This document shows, in pieces, positions 24,895 to 33,288 of a stretch of DNA of 36,683 nt. The notes under the pieces are model-generated. The model was given only the letters and a program-made list of their open reading frames with translations, was not told the DNA's origin and searched no databases. Origin of the DNA: Falsiroseomonas selenitidurans (lineage in GTDB: Bacteria > Pseudomonadota > Alphaproteobacteria > Acetobacterales > Acetobacteraceae); assembly GCF_012103215.1 (NCBI RefSeq), contig NZ_JAAVNE010000051.1, positions 1 to 36,683 on the forward strand, read 5' to 3'. Numbering within the stretch: position 1 is the first letter of the stretch; each line of letters opens with the position of its first letter. A program made the position numbers and the translations under genes.

Positions 24895-26082
24895 TCATCC
24901 AGGTGATGTGCGAAGCTGGCGTTCGGCGGGGGTTCTTGTGTCGCGTTCCGCGCGGGCGATCACCACGCGCTGGATCTCGGAGGCGCCCTCATAGACGCGG
25001 AGCGCCCGGACCTCCCGGTACAATTCCTCGGCCTTGTGGCCGCGCGTGACGCCGAGGCCGCCATGGATCTGCACGTTGCGGTCGGCGCAGCGCTGCGCCG
25101 CTTCGGTGGCGTGCAGCTTCGCCATGGAGGCTTCGCGCGTCACCCGCGCGGCGCCGGAATCCTTCAGCCAGGCGGCGCGATAGACCAGCAGCGCCGAGGC
25201 CTCCACATCCACCGCGCTGTCGGCGATGGCGGCCTGCGACATCTGCTGGTCGAACAGCGTGCCGCCGAAGATCTTCCGCGTGCTCGCCTGCGCCACGGTC
25301 ATGTCCAGCGCGCGGCGGGCGAAGCCCAGCGCGGCGGCGCCGACGGTGGCGCGGAAGACATCCAGCGTCGCCATGGCGACCTTGAAGCCCTCGCCGGGGC
25401 GGCCGAGCAGATCCTCGGCGGCGACGCGGACATCGTCGAAGCGCAGGCGCGCCAGCGGGTGCGGCGCCGTGACCTCGATGCGCTCCGCCACCGCCAGCCC
25501 GGGCGCCTCGGCGGGCACGAGGAACGCCGAGAGGCCCTTGGCGCCCGGTGCCTCCCCGGTGCGGGCGAAGACCACGTAGCTGGCGGCGATGCCGCCATTG
25601 CTGATCCAGGTCTTGTCGCCGTTCAGCCGGTAATGGCCGTTGCCATCGGGGGTCGCCGCCAGCGCCAGGGCGGAGACGTCGCTGCCCGCCTCCGGCTCGC
25701 TCAATGCGAAGGCGGCCAGGGCGGTGCCGGCGCGGGCGCCGGGCAGCAGGCGCTCACGCTGCGCCGGCGTGCCGAACAGGGTGACGGGCCCGGTGCCGAG
25801 GCCCTGCATGGCGAAGGCGAAATCCGCCAGCCCGCTGTGCCGCGCCAGGATGTCCCGCGCCAGGCACAGCGCCCGCACATCCAGCACGCCGTCCACCGGG
25901 CAGGGCACGCGCAGCAGCCCGGCATCGCCCATGGCGCGGGCCAGGCGGATGACGCTGGCATCGGCGTCGTGCTCATCCGACAGGGCTTCGGCATGCGCCG
26001 CGGCCCATGCCTCCACCTCCGCCGCCCAGTCGCGGTGACGGGGCTCCAGGAAGGGCCAGTCGAGGAAGGAAATGTCGGCCAT
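24895..26082 (-). CDS. Acyl-CoA dehydrogenase
   Basis: FAD enzyme of 395 residues that oxidises an acyl-CoA to the enoyl-CoA. It shows the standard motifs: AFALSEPEAGSDVSALALAA, NGDKTWISNGGIAASYVVFART, RKIFGGTLFDQQMSQAAIAD, IHGGLGVTRGHKAEELYREVRALRVYEGASEIQR. The catalytic base is Glu365 in YEGASE. The ATG at 26082 shares one base with the stop of the hydratase gene (TGATG), so they are translationally coupled. In this operon it most likely acts in the beta-oxidation-like steps after ring reduction; the exact substrate is inference. Confidence 0.93.
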   Translation of the reverse strand: MADISFLDWPFLEPRHRDWAAEVEAWAAAHAEALSDEHDADASVIRLARAMGDAGLLRVPCPVDGVLDVRALCLARDILARHSGLADFAFAMQGLGTGPVTLFGTPAQRERLLPGARAGTALAAFALSEPEAGSDVSALALAATPDGNGHYRLNGDKTWISNGGIAASYVVFARTGEAPGAKGLSAFLVPAEAPGLAVAERIEVTAPHPLARLRFDDVRVAAEDLLGRPGEGFKVAMATLDVFRATVGAAALGFARRALDMTVAQASTRKIFGGTLFDQQMSQAAIADSAVDVEASALLVYRAAWLKDSGAARVTREASMAKLHATEAAQRCADRNVQIHGGLGVTRGHKAEELYREVRALRVYEGASEIQRVVIARAERDTRTPAERQLRTSPG

Positions 26083-26909
26083 CAATCGCCCCTGAAGACG
26101 GGCCGCTGCTTCGCCACGAAGGCGTCGTAGGCGCGGCGGAAATCATTGGTGGTCATGCACAGCGCCTGCGCCACCGCCTCCGCCTCGATCGCCTGCTCGA
26201 TCGACATCGCCCATTCCATGGCGAGCATCCGCTTGGTCATCGCGTTGGCGAAGGCGGGCCCTGCGGCGAGGCTCGCTGCCAGCCTGGCGGCTTCCCCGGC
26301 CAGCGCGTCCGGCTCATGCAGCGCGTTGAAGAAGCCCCAGGCCTGCGCCTCGGCCCCGGGCAGGGATCGGCCGGTGAACAGCAACTCGCTGGCGCGGCCC
26401 TGGCCGACCAGCCGCGGCAGGATGGCGCAGGCGCCCATGTCGCAGCCGGCCAGGCCGACGCGGTTGAACAGGAAGGCCACCTTCGCCCGCGGCGTGCCCA
26501 GCCGCAAATCGGACGCCATGGCGATGATCGCTCCCGCCCCGGCGCAGACGCCATCCACCGCCGCCAGGATCGGCTGCGGGCAGGCGCGCATCGCCTTCAC
26601 CAGGTCGCCGGTCATGGCGGTGAAGGCCATAAGGCCCTTGGTGTCGCGTTCCAGCAGCCGGCCAATGATCTCGTGCACATCGCCGCCGGAGCAGAAATTG
26701 CCGCCCGCGCCGGTGACGACGAAGGCGCGCACCGCCTCATCCTGCACCGCGGCGCGGAAGATGGCGGTGAGCTCGCCATAGCTTTCGAAGGTCAGCGGGT
26801 TCTTCCGCTCCGGCCGGTCCAGCGTGAGGGTGGCGACACCCTCCGCCACCGCCAGCTTCACATGCCGCGCGGCGTAATCCGCCAGCGGCGGGGCGAGGGC
26901 GGGGATCAT
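26082..26909 (-). CDS. Crotonase-family enoyl-CoA hydratase-like protein with altered catalytic set
   Basis: A 275-residue crotonase. The oxyanion-hole elements are in place (GNFCSGGDVHEI around 70-81 and DGVCAGAGAIIAMASDLRL around 119-137). Of the two catalytic glutamates of rat enoyl-CoA hydratase, the second is kept (Glu175 in RASELLFTG), but the first is replaced by Asn149 in FNRVGLAGCDMGA, which also brings in Asp157. Aspartate-using crotonases include ring-opening hydrolases such as BadI, so this may be a ring-cleaving or modified hydratase rather than a simple hydratase (inference). ATG overlaps the MarR stop (ATGA), and its own stop overlaps the dehydrogenase start. Confidence 0.88.
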   Translation of the reverse strand: MIPALAPPLADYAARHVKLAVAEGVATLTLDRPERKNPLTFESYGELTAIFRAAVQDEAVRAFVVTGAGGNFCSGGDVHEIIGRLLERDTKGLMAFTAMTGDLVKAMRACPQPILAAVDGVCAGAGAIIAMASDLRLGTPRAKVAFLFNRVGLAGCDMGACAILPRLVGQGRASELLFTGRSLPGAEAQAWGFFNALHEPDALAGEAARLAASLAAGPAFANAMTKRMLAMEWAMSIEQAIEAEAVAQALCMTTNDFRRAYDAFVAKQRPVFRGD

Positions 26910-27424
26910 GGCGTTTCCTCCTCCGGCAGCGCGGTGCGGACGGAGATCTTGGCATGGCCCAGCAGGCGGAACAGCGCGCCGCGCTCCACCGCACTCAGCC
27001 CGGACAGAAGCTCCGCGATCCAGGCCTCATGCGCCGCGGATTGCCGGGCGAAGTCGCGGCGGCCCTTCGCCGTCAGGCGCAGCAATTGCGCGCGTCGATC
27101 GCCGGGGCGGGCGCGGCGTTCCACCAGCCCATCCTCCACCAGCCGCGCGGCGAGGCCGGTGACATTGCCGTTGGAGACCATCATGCGGCGCGAGACCTCG
27201 CCCAGCGAAAGCCCCGCCGGGGCGCGGTCCAGCGCCGCCAGCAGGTCGAAGCGCGGCAGGGTGGTGTCGAAGTCCCGGCGCAGGCGGCGGCGGATCTCGC
27301 CCTCGATCAGCGTCGTCGTGGTCAGCATGCGCAGCCACAGGCGCAGCTCGTCCTTGTGGCCGGGCGGCGCATGGGCCAGGGCGGTTTCCGCATCGATCGC
27401 GGGGGGCAGGCTGTCCGGGCTCAT
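26906..27424 (-). CDS. MarR-family transcriptional regulator of the catabolic cluster
   Basis: A 172-residue winged-helix regulator. The core runs from MLTTTTLIEGEIRRRLRRDFDTTLPRFDLLAALDRAP through the recognition region LSLGEVSRRMMVSNGNVTGLAARLVEDGLVERRARPGDRRAQLLRLTAKG, with the wing arginines intact, and ends in a dimerisation helix. It is encoded inside the operon, coupled by ATGA overlaps on both sides, so it would regulate itself together with the catabolic genes. MarR proteins of this sort usually repress until an aromatic acid or its CoA thioester binds. The repeated motif at 28156, 28212 and 35451 is its likely operator. Confidence 0.92.
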   Translation of the reverse strand: MSPDSLPPAIDAETALAHAPPGHKDELRLWLRMLTTTTLIEGEIRRRLRRDFDTTLPRFDLLAALDRAPAGLSLGEVSRRMMVSNGNVTGLAARLVEDGLVERRARPGDRRAQLLRLTAKGRRDFARQSAAHEAWIAELLSGLSAVERGALFRLLGHAKISVRTALPEEETP

Positions 27425-28146
27425 GTCTCCCCCCCATCCACCGCGATGGCCTGGCCGTTGATGGCGGAAGCCCCCGCGCCGCACAGCGCCAGCACCGCGG
27501 CCGCCACCTCCGCCGGCTGCACCAGGCGGCGCTGCGGGTTGTGCTTCGTCAGCTCGGCCCGCGCCTCGGCTTCCCCGCGGCCGGTCTTCGCCATGATGCG
27601 GGCGGTGGCTCGCGCGACGATGGCGGTCTCGGTGAAGCCGGGGCAGACGGCGTTGACGGTGACGCCGCGCGCCGCGACCTCCTGCGCCAGGGACCGCACC
27701 AGGCCGAGCAGTGCGTGCTTCGAGGCGGCATAGGCGGTGGTGTAGGCATAGCCCTTCAGCCCGGCGGTGGAGGCCAGCATGACGATGCGGCCGAAGCCGT
27801 CTTCGAGCATGCCCGGCAGCACGGCCTGCGCGGTGGCGACGGCACCCAGCAGGTTCACCCGCCACAGCCGCTCGAACAGCGCGGCGTCGGAGGCCAGGAA
27901 GGGCGCGCTCTCGGCCATGCCGGCGGCGTGCACCAGCAGGTCGAAGCGGGGCAGGGCGGGCAGGGCGGTGATGTCGGCTTCCAGCACGTGCTGCGCGGCG
28001 CCGGCCGCCACCATCGCCCGCAGCGGCGCCGGGCGCCGGCCGAGCACCGTGACCGTGGCGCCGGCCGCCGTCAGCGCCGTGGCGCAGGCGGCGCCGATGC
28101 CGCTGCCGCCGCCGGTGACCAGGGCCGTCCTGCCGTGAAGATCCAT
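27421..28146 (-). CDS. Short-chain dehydrogenase/reductase
   Basis: A 241-residue classical SDR. Cofactor loop TGGGSGIGAA at 11-20, Asn98 in RVNLLG, Ser126, Tyr139 and Lys143 (YAASK) form the catalytic tetrad, and the C-terminus has the usual INGQAIAVDGGE. The arginines after the second strand (LGRRPA) suggest NADP use. It is the first gene of the minus-strand operon, with GGAGG upstream of ATG 28146 and a motif copy (28156-28174) just beyond that. In the pathway it probably oxidises or reduces a hydroxyacyl-CoA or ring ketone; specificity is inference. Confidence 0.93.
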   Translation of the reverse strand: MDLHGRTALVTGGGSGIGAACATALTAAGATVTVLGRRPAPLRAMVAAGAAQHVLEADITALPALPRFDLLVHAAGMAESAPFLASDAALFERLWRVNLLGAVATAQAVLPGMLEDGFGRIVMLASTAGLKGYAYTTAYAASKHALLGLVRSLAQEVAARGVTVNAVCPGFTETAIVARATARIMAKTGRGEAEARAELTKHNPQRRLVQPAEVAAAVLALCGAGASAINGQAIAVDGGET

Positions 28147-28155
28147 GCCGCCTCC

Positions 28156-28174
28156 GATGCTTGAAGCCTAAAAC
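28156..28174. promoter_or_regulatory. Candidate MarR operator, copy 1 (SDR side)
   Basis: GATGCTTGAAGCCTAAA, followed by AC, lies 9 bp upstream of the SDR start codon, next to its GGAGG. It is identical over 17 bp to copy 2, 56 bp away. Its centre GCTT-G-AAGC is a perfect odd palindrome. In this place a bound protein would also block the SDR leader. Confidence 0.65.
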
Positions 28175-28201
28175 ATCCGCGGCGCCGCGCGCAACATCCG
28201 G

Positions 28202-28230
28202 TTGAAGGCTGGATGCTTGAAGCCTAAACT
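28202..28230 (+). promoter_or_regulatory. Candidate promoter of the fused oxygenase with operator copy 2
   Basis: TTGAAG (28202-28207), 17 bases and TAAACT (28225-28230) form a reasonable vegetative promoter for the gene starting at 28259. Operator copy 2 (28212-28229), identical over 17 bp to copy 1, fills the spacer and overlaps the -10, the classic repressor position. Confidence 0.6.
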
Positions 28231-28258
28231 ATATCCGGCCACGCTTCAGGAGGCACGG

Positions 28259-30577
28259 ATGCGCATCGCGGTGATCGGCGGCGGCCCGGCAGGGCTGTAT
28301 TTCGCCATCCTGATGAAGCGGGATTTCCCGGCCTCCCGCATCACGGTGGTGGAGCGCAACCGGGCGGAGGACAGCTTCGGCTTCGGCGTGGTGTTCAGCG
28401 ACGCGACGCTGGACGCCTTCCGCCAGGCGGATGAGCCGAGCTACCGCGCCATCACCGAGAGCTTCGCCTATTGGGACGATATCGCCATCGTCGCGCGCGG
28501 TGCGGAACACCGCATCGGCGGCAATGGCTTCTGCGGCTGTTCGCGCCGCACCCTGCTGATGCTGCTGGCCGCCCGCGCCCGCGAACTGGGCGTGGAGCTG
28601 GAATTCCGGCGGGAGGCAGCGCCGGAGGATTTCCCCGATGCCGACCTGATCGTCGCCGCGGATGGCATCAACTCCCCGATCCGCGAACGCTTCGCGGACC
28701 ACTTCCAGCCGCAGCTGGACCTGCGCCCGAACCGCTTCGCCTGGATGGGCAGCACCCGGCCCTTCGACGCCTTCACCTTCTTCTTCAAGGAAACGCCGCA
28801 CGGCATCTTCATCGCCCATTGCTACCAGTATGAGGCCGGCGCCAGCACCTGGGTGCTGGAGACGGACCCCGAGACCTTCGCGAAGGCCGGGCTGGAGGGC
28901 ATGGACGAGGCGGCCAGCGCCGCCTTCCTGGAGAGCGTCTTCGCCGAGGAATTGCAGGGCCACCGGCTGCTGACCAACCGCAGCCAGTGGCGCCGCTTCC
29001 CCACCATCACCTGCGCCCGATGGGTTCGCGGCAACATGGTGCTGCTGGGCGACGCCAAGGCCAGCGCGCATTTCTCCATCGGCTCCGGCACCAAGCTGGC
29101 GATGGAGGATTCCATCGCGCTGCACCAGGCCTTCCGCGCGAACCGGGACGTGCCCGCCGCGCTGGAAGCCTATGAGACCGGGCGGCGGGAGGATGTGGAA
29201 CGCACGCAGCACGCGGCCAATGTCTCGCTGGTGTGGTTCGAGCATGTGAAGCGGTTCTGGGGGTTTTCGCCGACGCGCTTCGCCTTCGGCGTGATGACGC
29301 GCAGCAAGGCCATCACCTGGGACAATCTGGCGCTGCGCGCGCCGGATTTCGTCGCGGCAACCCAGCGCGCGGTGGCGGAGGAGGTGGCCGGCGACGCCCG
29401 GCTGCCGCCGATGTTCCAGCCCTTCGCGCTGCGCGCCATGAAGGTCGCGAACCGCGTCGTGGTCTCGCCGATGTGCCTCTACTCGGCCGAGGATGGCGTG
29501 CCGGGCGATTTCCACCTGGCGCATTACGGCGCGCGGGCGATGGGCGGCGCCGGGCTGGTGTTCACGGAAATGACCTGCATCGCGCCGGAGGCCCGCATCA
29601 CGCCGGGCTGCGCCGGGCTGTGGAACGACGCGCAGCAGGCGGCCTGGACGCGCATCGTGGCCCTGGTGCACGCGACATCGGCGGCGAAGATGTGCCTGCA
29701 ACTCGGCCATGCCGGGCGCAAGGGCGCGACGAGGCTGATGTGGGAGGGGATGGACCAGCCGCTGGCCGAGGGCGCCTGGCCCATCCTCTCCGCCAGCCCC
29801 ATCCCCTACTACAGGCACAGCCAGGTCCCGCGGGCGATGGACCGCGCAGCGATGGAGGCGGTGAAGGCGCAGTTCGTCGCCGCCGCGCGACGGGGGCTCG
29901 CCTGCGGCTTCGACATGCTGGAGCTGCACTGCGCCCATGGCTACCTGCTGGCCAGCTTCCTCTCGCCGCTGACCAACACCCGCACGGATGAGTATGGCGG
30001 CCCGGTGGAGAACCGCCTGCGCTACCCGCTGGAGGTCTTCGCCGCGCTGCGCGAAGCCTGGCCCGCGGAGAAGCCGATGTCCGTGCGCATCTCCGCCACC
30101 GATTGGGCGGAGGGTGGGCTTTCCGAGGCCGATTGCCTGGCCATCGCGCGCGCCTTCGCCGCCGCCGGCTGCGACCTGGTGGATGTCTCCACCGGCCAGA
30201 CGGTCGCCGATGCCAGCCCCACCTATGGCCGGATGTTCCAGCTGCCCTGGGCCGACATGATCCGCAACGAGGCGGGGGTGGCCGTGATGTGCGTGGGCAA
30301 CATCACCAGCGCGGACCAGGTGAACACCATCGTCGCGGCGGGGCGCGCGGACCTGGTGGCCCTCGGCCGGCCGCACCTGACCGACCCCTTCTTCACCCTG
30401 CATGCCGCCGCCCGCCAGGGCGTGAAGGCGGTGCACTGCCCGCTGCCATACCGCTGGGGGCAGGAAGCGGCGCTGCGCAACGCGGCGAAGGACGCAGCGG
30501 AACTCCGCGAGCTGAAGCTGAAGGCCCGCCCTGCCAGCCACGCGCCGCGCCCGGCGCTGCCGCGGGCGGCGGAATAG
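28259..30577 (+). CDS. Fused FAD monooxygenase/OYE-type reductase (2-aminobenzoyl-CoA monooxygenase/reductase type)
   Basis: A 772-residue bifunctional flavoprotein. Residues 1 to about 375 form an aromatic-hydroxylase-like FAD monooxygenase with GGGPAGLY (7-14) and the second FAD motif LLGDAKASAHFSIGSG (Asp265). From about 383 to 755 it is an old-yellow-enzyme domain (MFQPFALRAMKVANRVVVSPM, QLGHAGRKG, LHCAHGYLLASFLSPLTNTRTDEYGG, VALGRPHLTDP). This architecture is that of Azoarcus 2-aminobenzoyl-CoA monooxygenase/reductase, which hydroxylates and then reduces the ring; databases often label such fusions salicylyl-CoA 5-hydroxylase/oxidoreductase. AGGAGG (28248-28253) fixes the start at 28259. 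It diverges from the SDR operon. Confidence 0.92.
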   Translation: MRIAVIGGGPAGLYFAILMKRDFPASRITVVERNRAEDSFGFGVVFSDATLDAFRQADEPSYRAITESFAYWDDIAIVARGAEHRIGGNGFCGCSRRTLLMLLAARARELGVELEFRREAAPEDFPDADLIVAADGINSPIRERFADHFQPQLDLRPNRFAWMGSTRPFDAFTFFFKETPHGIFIAHCYQYEAGASTWVLETDPETFAKAGLEGMDEAASAAFLESVFAEELQGHRLLTNRSQWRRFPTITCARWVRGNMVLLGDAKASAHFSIGSGTKLAMEDSIALHQAFRANRDVPAALEAYETGRREDVERTQHAANVSLVWFEHVKRFWGFSPTRFAFGVMTRSKAITWDNLALRAPDFVAATQRAVAEEVAGDARLPPMFQPFALRAMKVANRVVVSPMCLYSAEDGVPGDFHLAHYGARAMGGAGLVFTEMTCIAPEARITPGCAGLWNDAQQAAWTRIVALVHATSAAKMCLQLGHAGRKGATRLMWEGMDQPLAEGAWPILSASPIPYYRHSQVPRAMDRAAMEAVKAQFVAAARRGLACGFDMLELHCAHGYLLASFLSPLTNTRTDEYGGPVENRLRYPLEVFAALREAWPAEKPMSVRISATDWAEGGLSEADCLAIARAFAAAGCDLVDVSTGQTVADASPTYGRMFQLPWADMIRNEAGVAVMCVGNITSADQVNTIVAAGRADLVALGRPHLTDPFFTLHAAARQGVKAVHCPLPYRWGQEAALRNAAKDAAELRELKLKARPASHAPRPALPRAAE

Positions 30578-30616
30578 CCCCGCGCCCAGGCGGCGGGCCT
30601 GCCGTAGCGTCTGCCA

Positions 30617-30852
30617 ATGGCGGCGGATTTCGCCGTCGATCCGCGGCGGCTGCGGCGCGGGCTGCTCTATGCCGGCTATCGCGAGATGGCCGTCACCGGC
30701 GAGCACGCGGTGGCCGTGGCGCGCCTGCCACCGATCCACCGGGACCCCTCGACCGGATGCTGGGGGCGCAGGCCGGGGTCGAGGGCGTGGTGCTGGTCAC
30801 CGCGGATCCGCTGGTGGCGCGCTACGGCCCGGAGATCCTGCTGGTCGGCTGA
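30617..30852 (+). pseudogene. VapC-like PIN-domain toxin remnant, N-truncated and frameshifted
   Basis: The first frame reads FAVDPRRLRRGLLYAGYREMAVTGEHAVAVARLPPIHRDP, and a second frame continues as DRMLGAQAGVEGVVLVTADPLVARYGPEILLVG. Joined, this is the C-terminal half of a PIN-domain toxin, where LPxxHRDPFDRxLxAQAxxEGxxLxTxD is the usual text. The break is at about 30748-30751: CCCTCGACC stands where CCCTTCGACC would restore the frame, so one T appears to be lost. The N-terminal half with the first catalytic aspartate is absent, as is any antitoxin gene. It lies between the oxygenase gene and livF. The PIN identity is from motif memory, but the two-frame continuity is strong. Confidence 0.75.
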
Positions 30853-30864
30853 ACCCGTCCGGGC

Positions 30865-31581
30865 TCACAGATGCAGGTGGCGCTCCGTCACCGCCGGCGC
30901 CGCCGCCAGGGCCGCGCTGTCGCCGGTCCAGACCGTGCGGCCCTTCTCGATCACCACATGCCGGTCGGCCAGCCGCGTCACGGCGGCCAGGTTCTTGTCG
31001 ATCAGCAGGATGGCCTGGCCCTCCGCCTTCAACTGCGCCAGCACCTGCCAGATCTCGGCACGGATCAGCGGCGCCAGGCCCTCCGTCGCCTCATCGAGGA
31101 TGAGCAGGCGCGGGTTGGTCATCAGCGCGCGGCCGATCGCCACCATCTGCTGCTCCCCGCCCGAGAGCTTGGCACCGGGGTTGCGGCGGCGTTCCCGCAG
31201 GCGGGGGAAGAAGGCGTAGACCGCCTCCAGCGTCCAGCGCGGCGCGCCGGCGCCGCGCTGCGCGGCGGTGGCCAGCAGGTTCTCCTCCACCGTCAGGGTG
31301 GGGAACACCTGGCGGCCTTCCGGCACCAGCCCCAGCCCCTGCCGTGCCACCCGGTGCGCCGGCAGCCCGGCCACCGCGCGGCCATGCAGCACGATCTCCC
31401 CGCCCCAGATCCGCCCGCCGAGGGAAGGCAGCAGCCCCATGATGGCGCGCACCGTGGTGGTCTTGCCCATGCCGTTGCGGCCGAGCAGCGTCACCACCTC
31501 GCCCACCCGGATCTCGAGCTCGATCCCGAACAGCACCTGGCTGCCGCCATAGCCGGCCGTGACGCCCTCCAGCTTCAGCAT
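30865..31581 (-). CDS. livF: ABC importer ATPase, LivF type
   Basis: A 238-residue ATP-binding subunit of the branched-chain amino acid (HAAT) importer family. Walker A is LLGRNGMGKTT, the Q-loop region is GLGLVPEGRQVFPTLTVEENL, the signature is LSGGEQQMVAIGRAL and Walker B is LLILDEATEGLAP, all in LivF form (note EGRxVFPxLTVEENL). It is the last gene of the five-gene transporter run and overlaps livG by 7 bp. In this context it more probably energises uptake of an aromatic acid than of leucine, as LIV-type systems often do in aromatic clusters (inference). Confidence 0.95.
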   Translation of the reverse strand: MLKLEGVTAGYGGSQVLFGIELEIRVGEVVTLLGRNGMGKTTTVRAIMGLLPSLGGRIWGGEIVLHGRAVAGLPAHRVARQGLGLVPEGRQVFPTLTVEENLLATAAQRGAGAPRWTLEAVYAFFPRLRERRRNPGAKLSGGEQQMVAIGRALMTNPRLLILDEATEGLAPLIRAEIWQVLAQLKAEGQAILLIDKNLAAVTRLADRHVVIEKGRTVWTGDSAALAAAPAVTERHLHL

Positions 31582-32348
31582 GGCGCGGCCGCCAGCGGGA
31601 TGTCGTCCTCGCCGAGATAGGCGGCGCGCACCTCCGCATTCTGGCGGATGACCGCCGGCGTGCCGGTGGCGATCAGCCGGCCATAGACCAGGACGGAAAT
31701 GCGGTCCGCCAGCGCGAAGACCGCCTGCATGTCGTGCTCCACCAGCAGGATCGCATAGCGCCGCCGCAGCAGGGAGAGGATGCCGATCAGCCGCTCCGTC
31801 TCCTCCGGCCCGGCGCCGGCGAGCGGCTCGTCCAGCAGCAGCAGGCGCGGTTGGGTGGCCAGGGCGATGGCGAGTTCCAGCTGGCGCTTCTCGCCATGGC
31901 TCATCGCACCGGCCGGCGTGTTGGCGCGCCGGGCGAGGCCCACCTGTTCGAGGGCGACCATGGCCGCGCGGTTCAGGCCGGCCTCCTTCCCCGCCGGGCG
32001 GAAGAAGCGGAAGGAGGTGCCTTCCCCCGCCTGCGCGGCCAGCGCCGCATTCTCCAGCGCCGTGAAGTCCGGGATGATGGAGGTGATCTGGAAGGACCGC
32101 GCCAGCCCCAGCCGGGCCCGCCGGTGCAGCTTCAGGCGGGTGATGTCGCGGCCGAGGAACAGGATGCGCCCGGCATCGGGCGCCAGCACGCCGCTGATCT
32201 GGTTGATCAGCGTGGTCTTGCCGGCGCCGTTCGGGCCGATCACGGCGTGGATCTCGCCGGGCGCGACATCCAGCGAGACATCCTCGGTCACCGCCAGGCC
32301 GCCGAAGCGCTTGCGCAGGCCGCGCAGGGCCAGGACCGGCTCAGCCAC
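31575..32348 (-). CDS. livG: ABC importer ATPase, LivG type
   Basis: A 257-residue ATPase with Walker A IGPNGAGKTT, the LivG-like phrase LARSFQITSIIPDFTALENAALAAQ, signature MSHGEKRQLELAIAL and Walker B LLLLDEPLAGAGPEE. The C-terminal VLVYGRLIATGTPAVIRQNAEVRAAYLGEDD is typical of LivG (xxVxxAYLG). The start is GTG at 32348, overlapping the livM stop by 8 bp. It works with LivF on the LivH-LivM pore. Confidence 0.95.
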   Translation of the reverse strand: MAEPVLALRGLRKRFGGLAVTEDVSLDVAPGEIHAVIGPNGAGKTTLINQISGVLAPDAGRILFLGRDITRLKLHRRARLGLARSFQITSIIPDFTALENAALAAQAGEGTSFRFFRPAGKEAGLNRAAMVALEQVGLARRANTPAGAMSHGEKRQLELAIALATQPRLLLLDEPLAGAGPEETERLIGILSLLRRRYAILLVEHDMQAVFALADRISVLVYGRLIATGTPAVIRQNAEVRAAYLGEDDIPLAAAPC

Positions 32349-33288
32349 CGCCGCGCCGCCTTGCCAGTTGTGCCGGCAAACCGGCCAGGCCGCCGGGCAG
32401 GTACAGCACCGCCAGGATCAGCAGCACGCCGAAGGCGATGCGCCAATGCTCCCATTGGTGGGACAGCACTTCCTCCAGCAGCACGAAGCCGAAGGCGCCC
32501 AGCAGCGCGCCGTGCAGCCCGCCGATGCCACCCAGGATCACCATGAACAGCAACTCGCCGGATCGCTGCCAGGCGATGTAGGCCGGCGCCACGAATTCCG
32601 TCGCATTGGCGAACAGGAAGCCGGCCGCCCCCGCGAGCCCCCCTGCGATGACATAGGCCAGCAGCCGGTAGGGGTAGGGCGAGAAGCCCAGCGCCTGCGC
32701 CCGCAGCGGGTTGCCGCGCACCGCCCGCAGCACCCGGCCGAAGCGCGAGGCGAGCAGCATCCGGCAGACCAGCCAGGTCAGCGTCAGCGCGCCCAGGCAG
32801 ATGAAGTGGAAGGACAGCCGGTCCGACAGGATGCGGCTGCCGCCCAGCTCGGTGCGGGCATAGAGCGTGTAGCCATCGTCGCCGCCATAGCCGGAGAGTG
32901 AGGTGGCGGTGAAATAGGCCATCTGGCCGAAGGCCAGCGTGATCATGATGAAGTGCACGCCGCTGGTGCGGATGGCGACCGCGCCGGTGACCAGCGCGAA
33001 GCCCGCCGCCGCGGTGATCGCCACCGGCAGCACCACCCAGGCCTCGACGATCTGCGCATCGTCCAGGATCACCACCGCATAGGCGCCGAAGCCGAGCATC
33101 GCCGCATGGCCGAGCGAGACCAGCCCGGCGCCGCCCACGAGGAAGGAGAGCGAGACGGCCGCCATGGCCAGGATCATGGCGCGCGCCAGCAGCGTCAGCG
33201 CCCAGCTCTCGCCGAAGCCGAGCCAGGGCGCGGCGGCCAGCGCGCCCAGCACCAGCAGCGCCGGCGCTTCCTTCGCGAGCGTCCGCAT
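32341..33288 (-). CDS. livM: ABC importer permease, LivM type
   Basis: A 315-residue inner-membrane permease with about eight to nine hydrophobic spans. Landmarks are SFLVGGAGLVSLGHAAMLGFGAYAV near the N-terminus, the central SGVHFIMITLAFGQM, and the coupling-helix region RSGELLFMVILGGIGGLHGALLGAFGFVLLEE. The ATG at 33288 overlaps the livH stop by one base (TGATG); longer upstream readings run through livH in the wrong frame. Length and motifs agree with LivM. Confidence 0.95.
   Translation of the reverse strand: MRTLAKEAPALLVLGALAAAPWLGFGESWALTLLARAMILAMAAVSLSFLVGGAGLVSLGHAAMLGFGAYAVVILDDAQIVEAWVVLPVAITAAAGFALVTGAVAIRTSGVHFIMITLAFGQMAYFTATSLSGYGGDDGYTLYARTELGGSRILSDRLSFHFICLGALTLTWLVCRMLLASRFGRVLRAVRGNPLRAQALGFSPYPYRLLAYVIAGGLAGAAGFLFANATEFVAPAYIAWQRSGELLFMVILGGIGGLHGALLGAFGFVLLEEVLSHQWEHWRIAFGVLLILAVLYLPGGLAGLPAQLARRRGGG

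Noticed and set aside
28229..30739. Open frame of 836 codons opposite the fused oxygenase gene
   Set aside because: Same artefact; composition dominated by His, Gln, Arg, Gly and Ala, no motifs, and the plus-strand gene is unmistakable.
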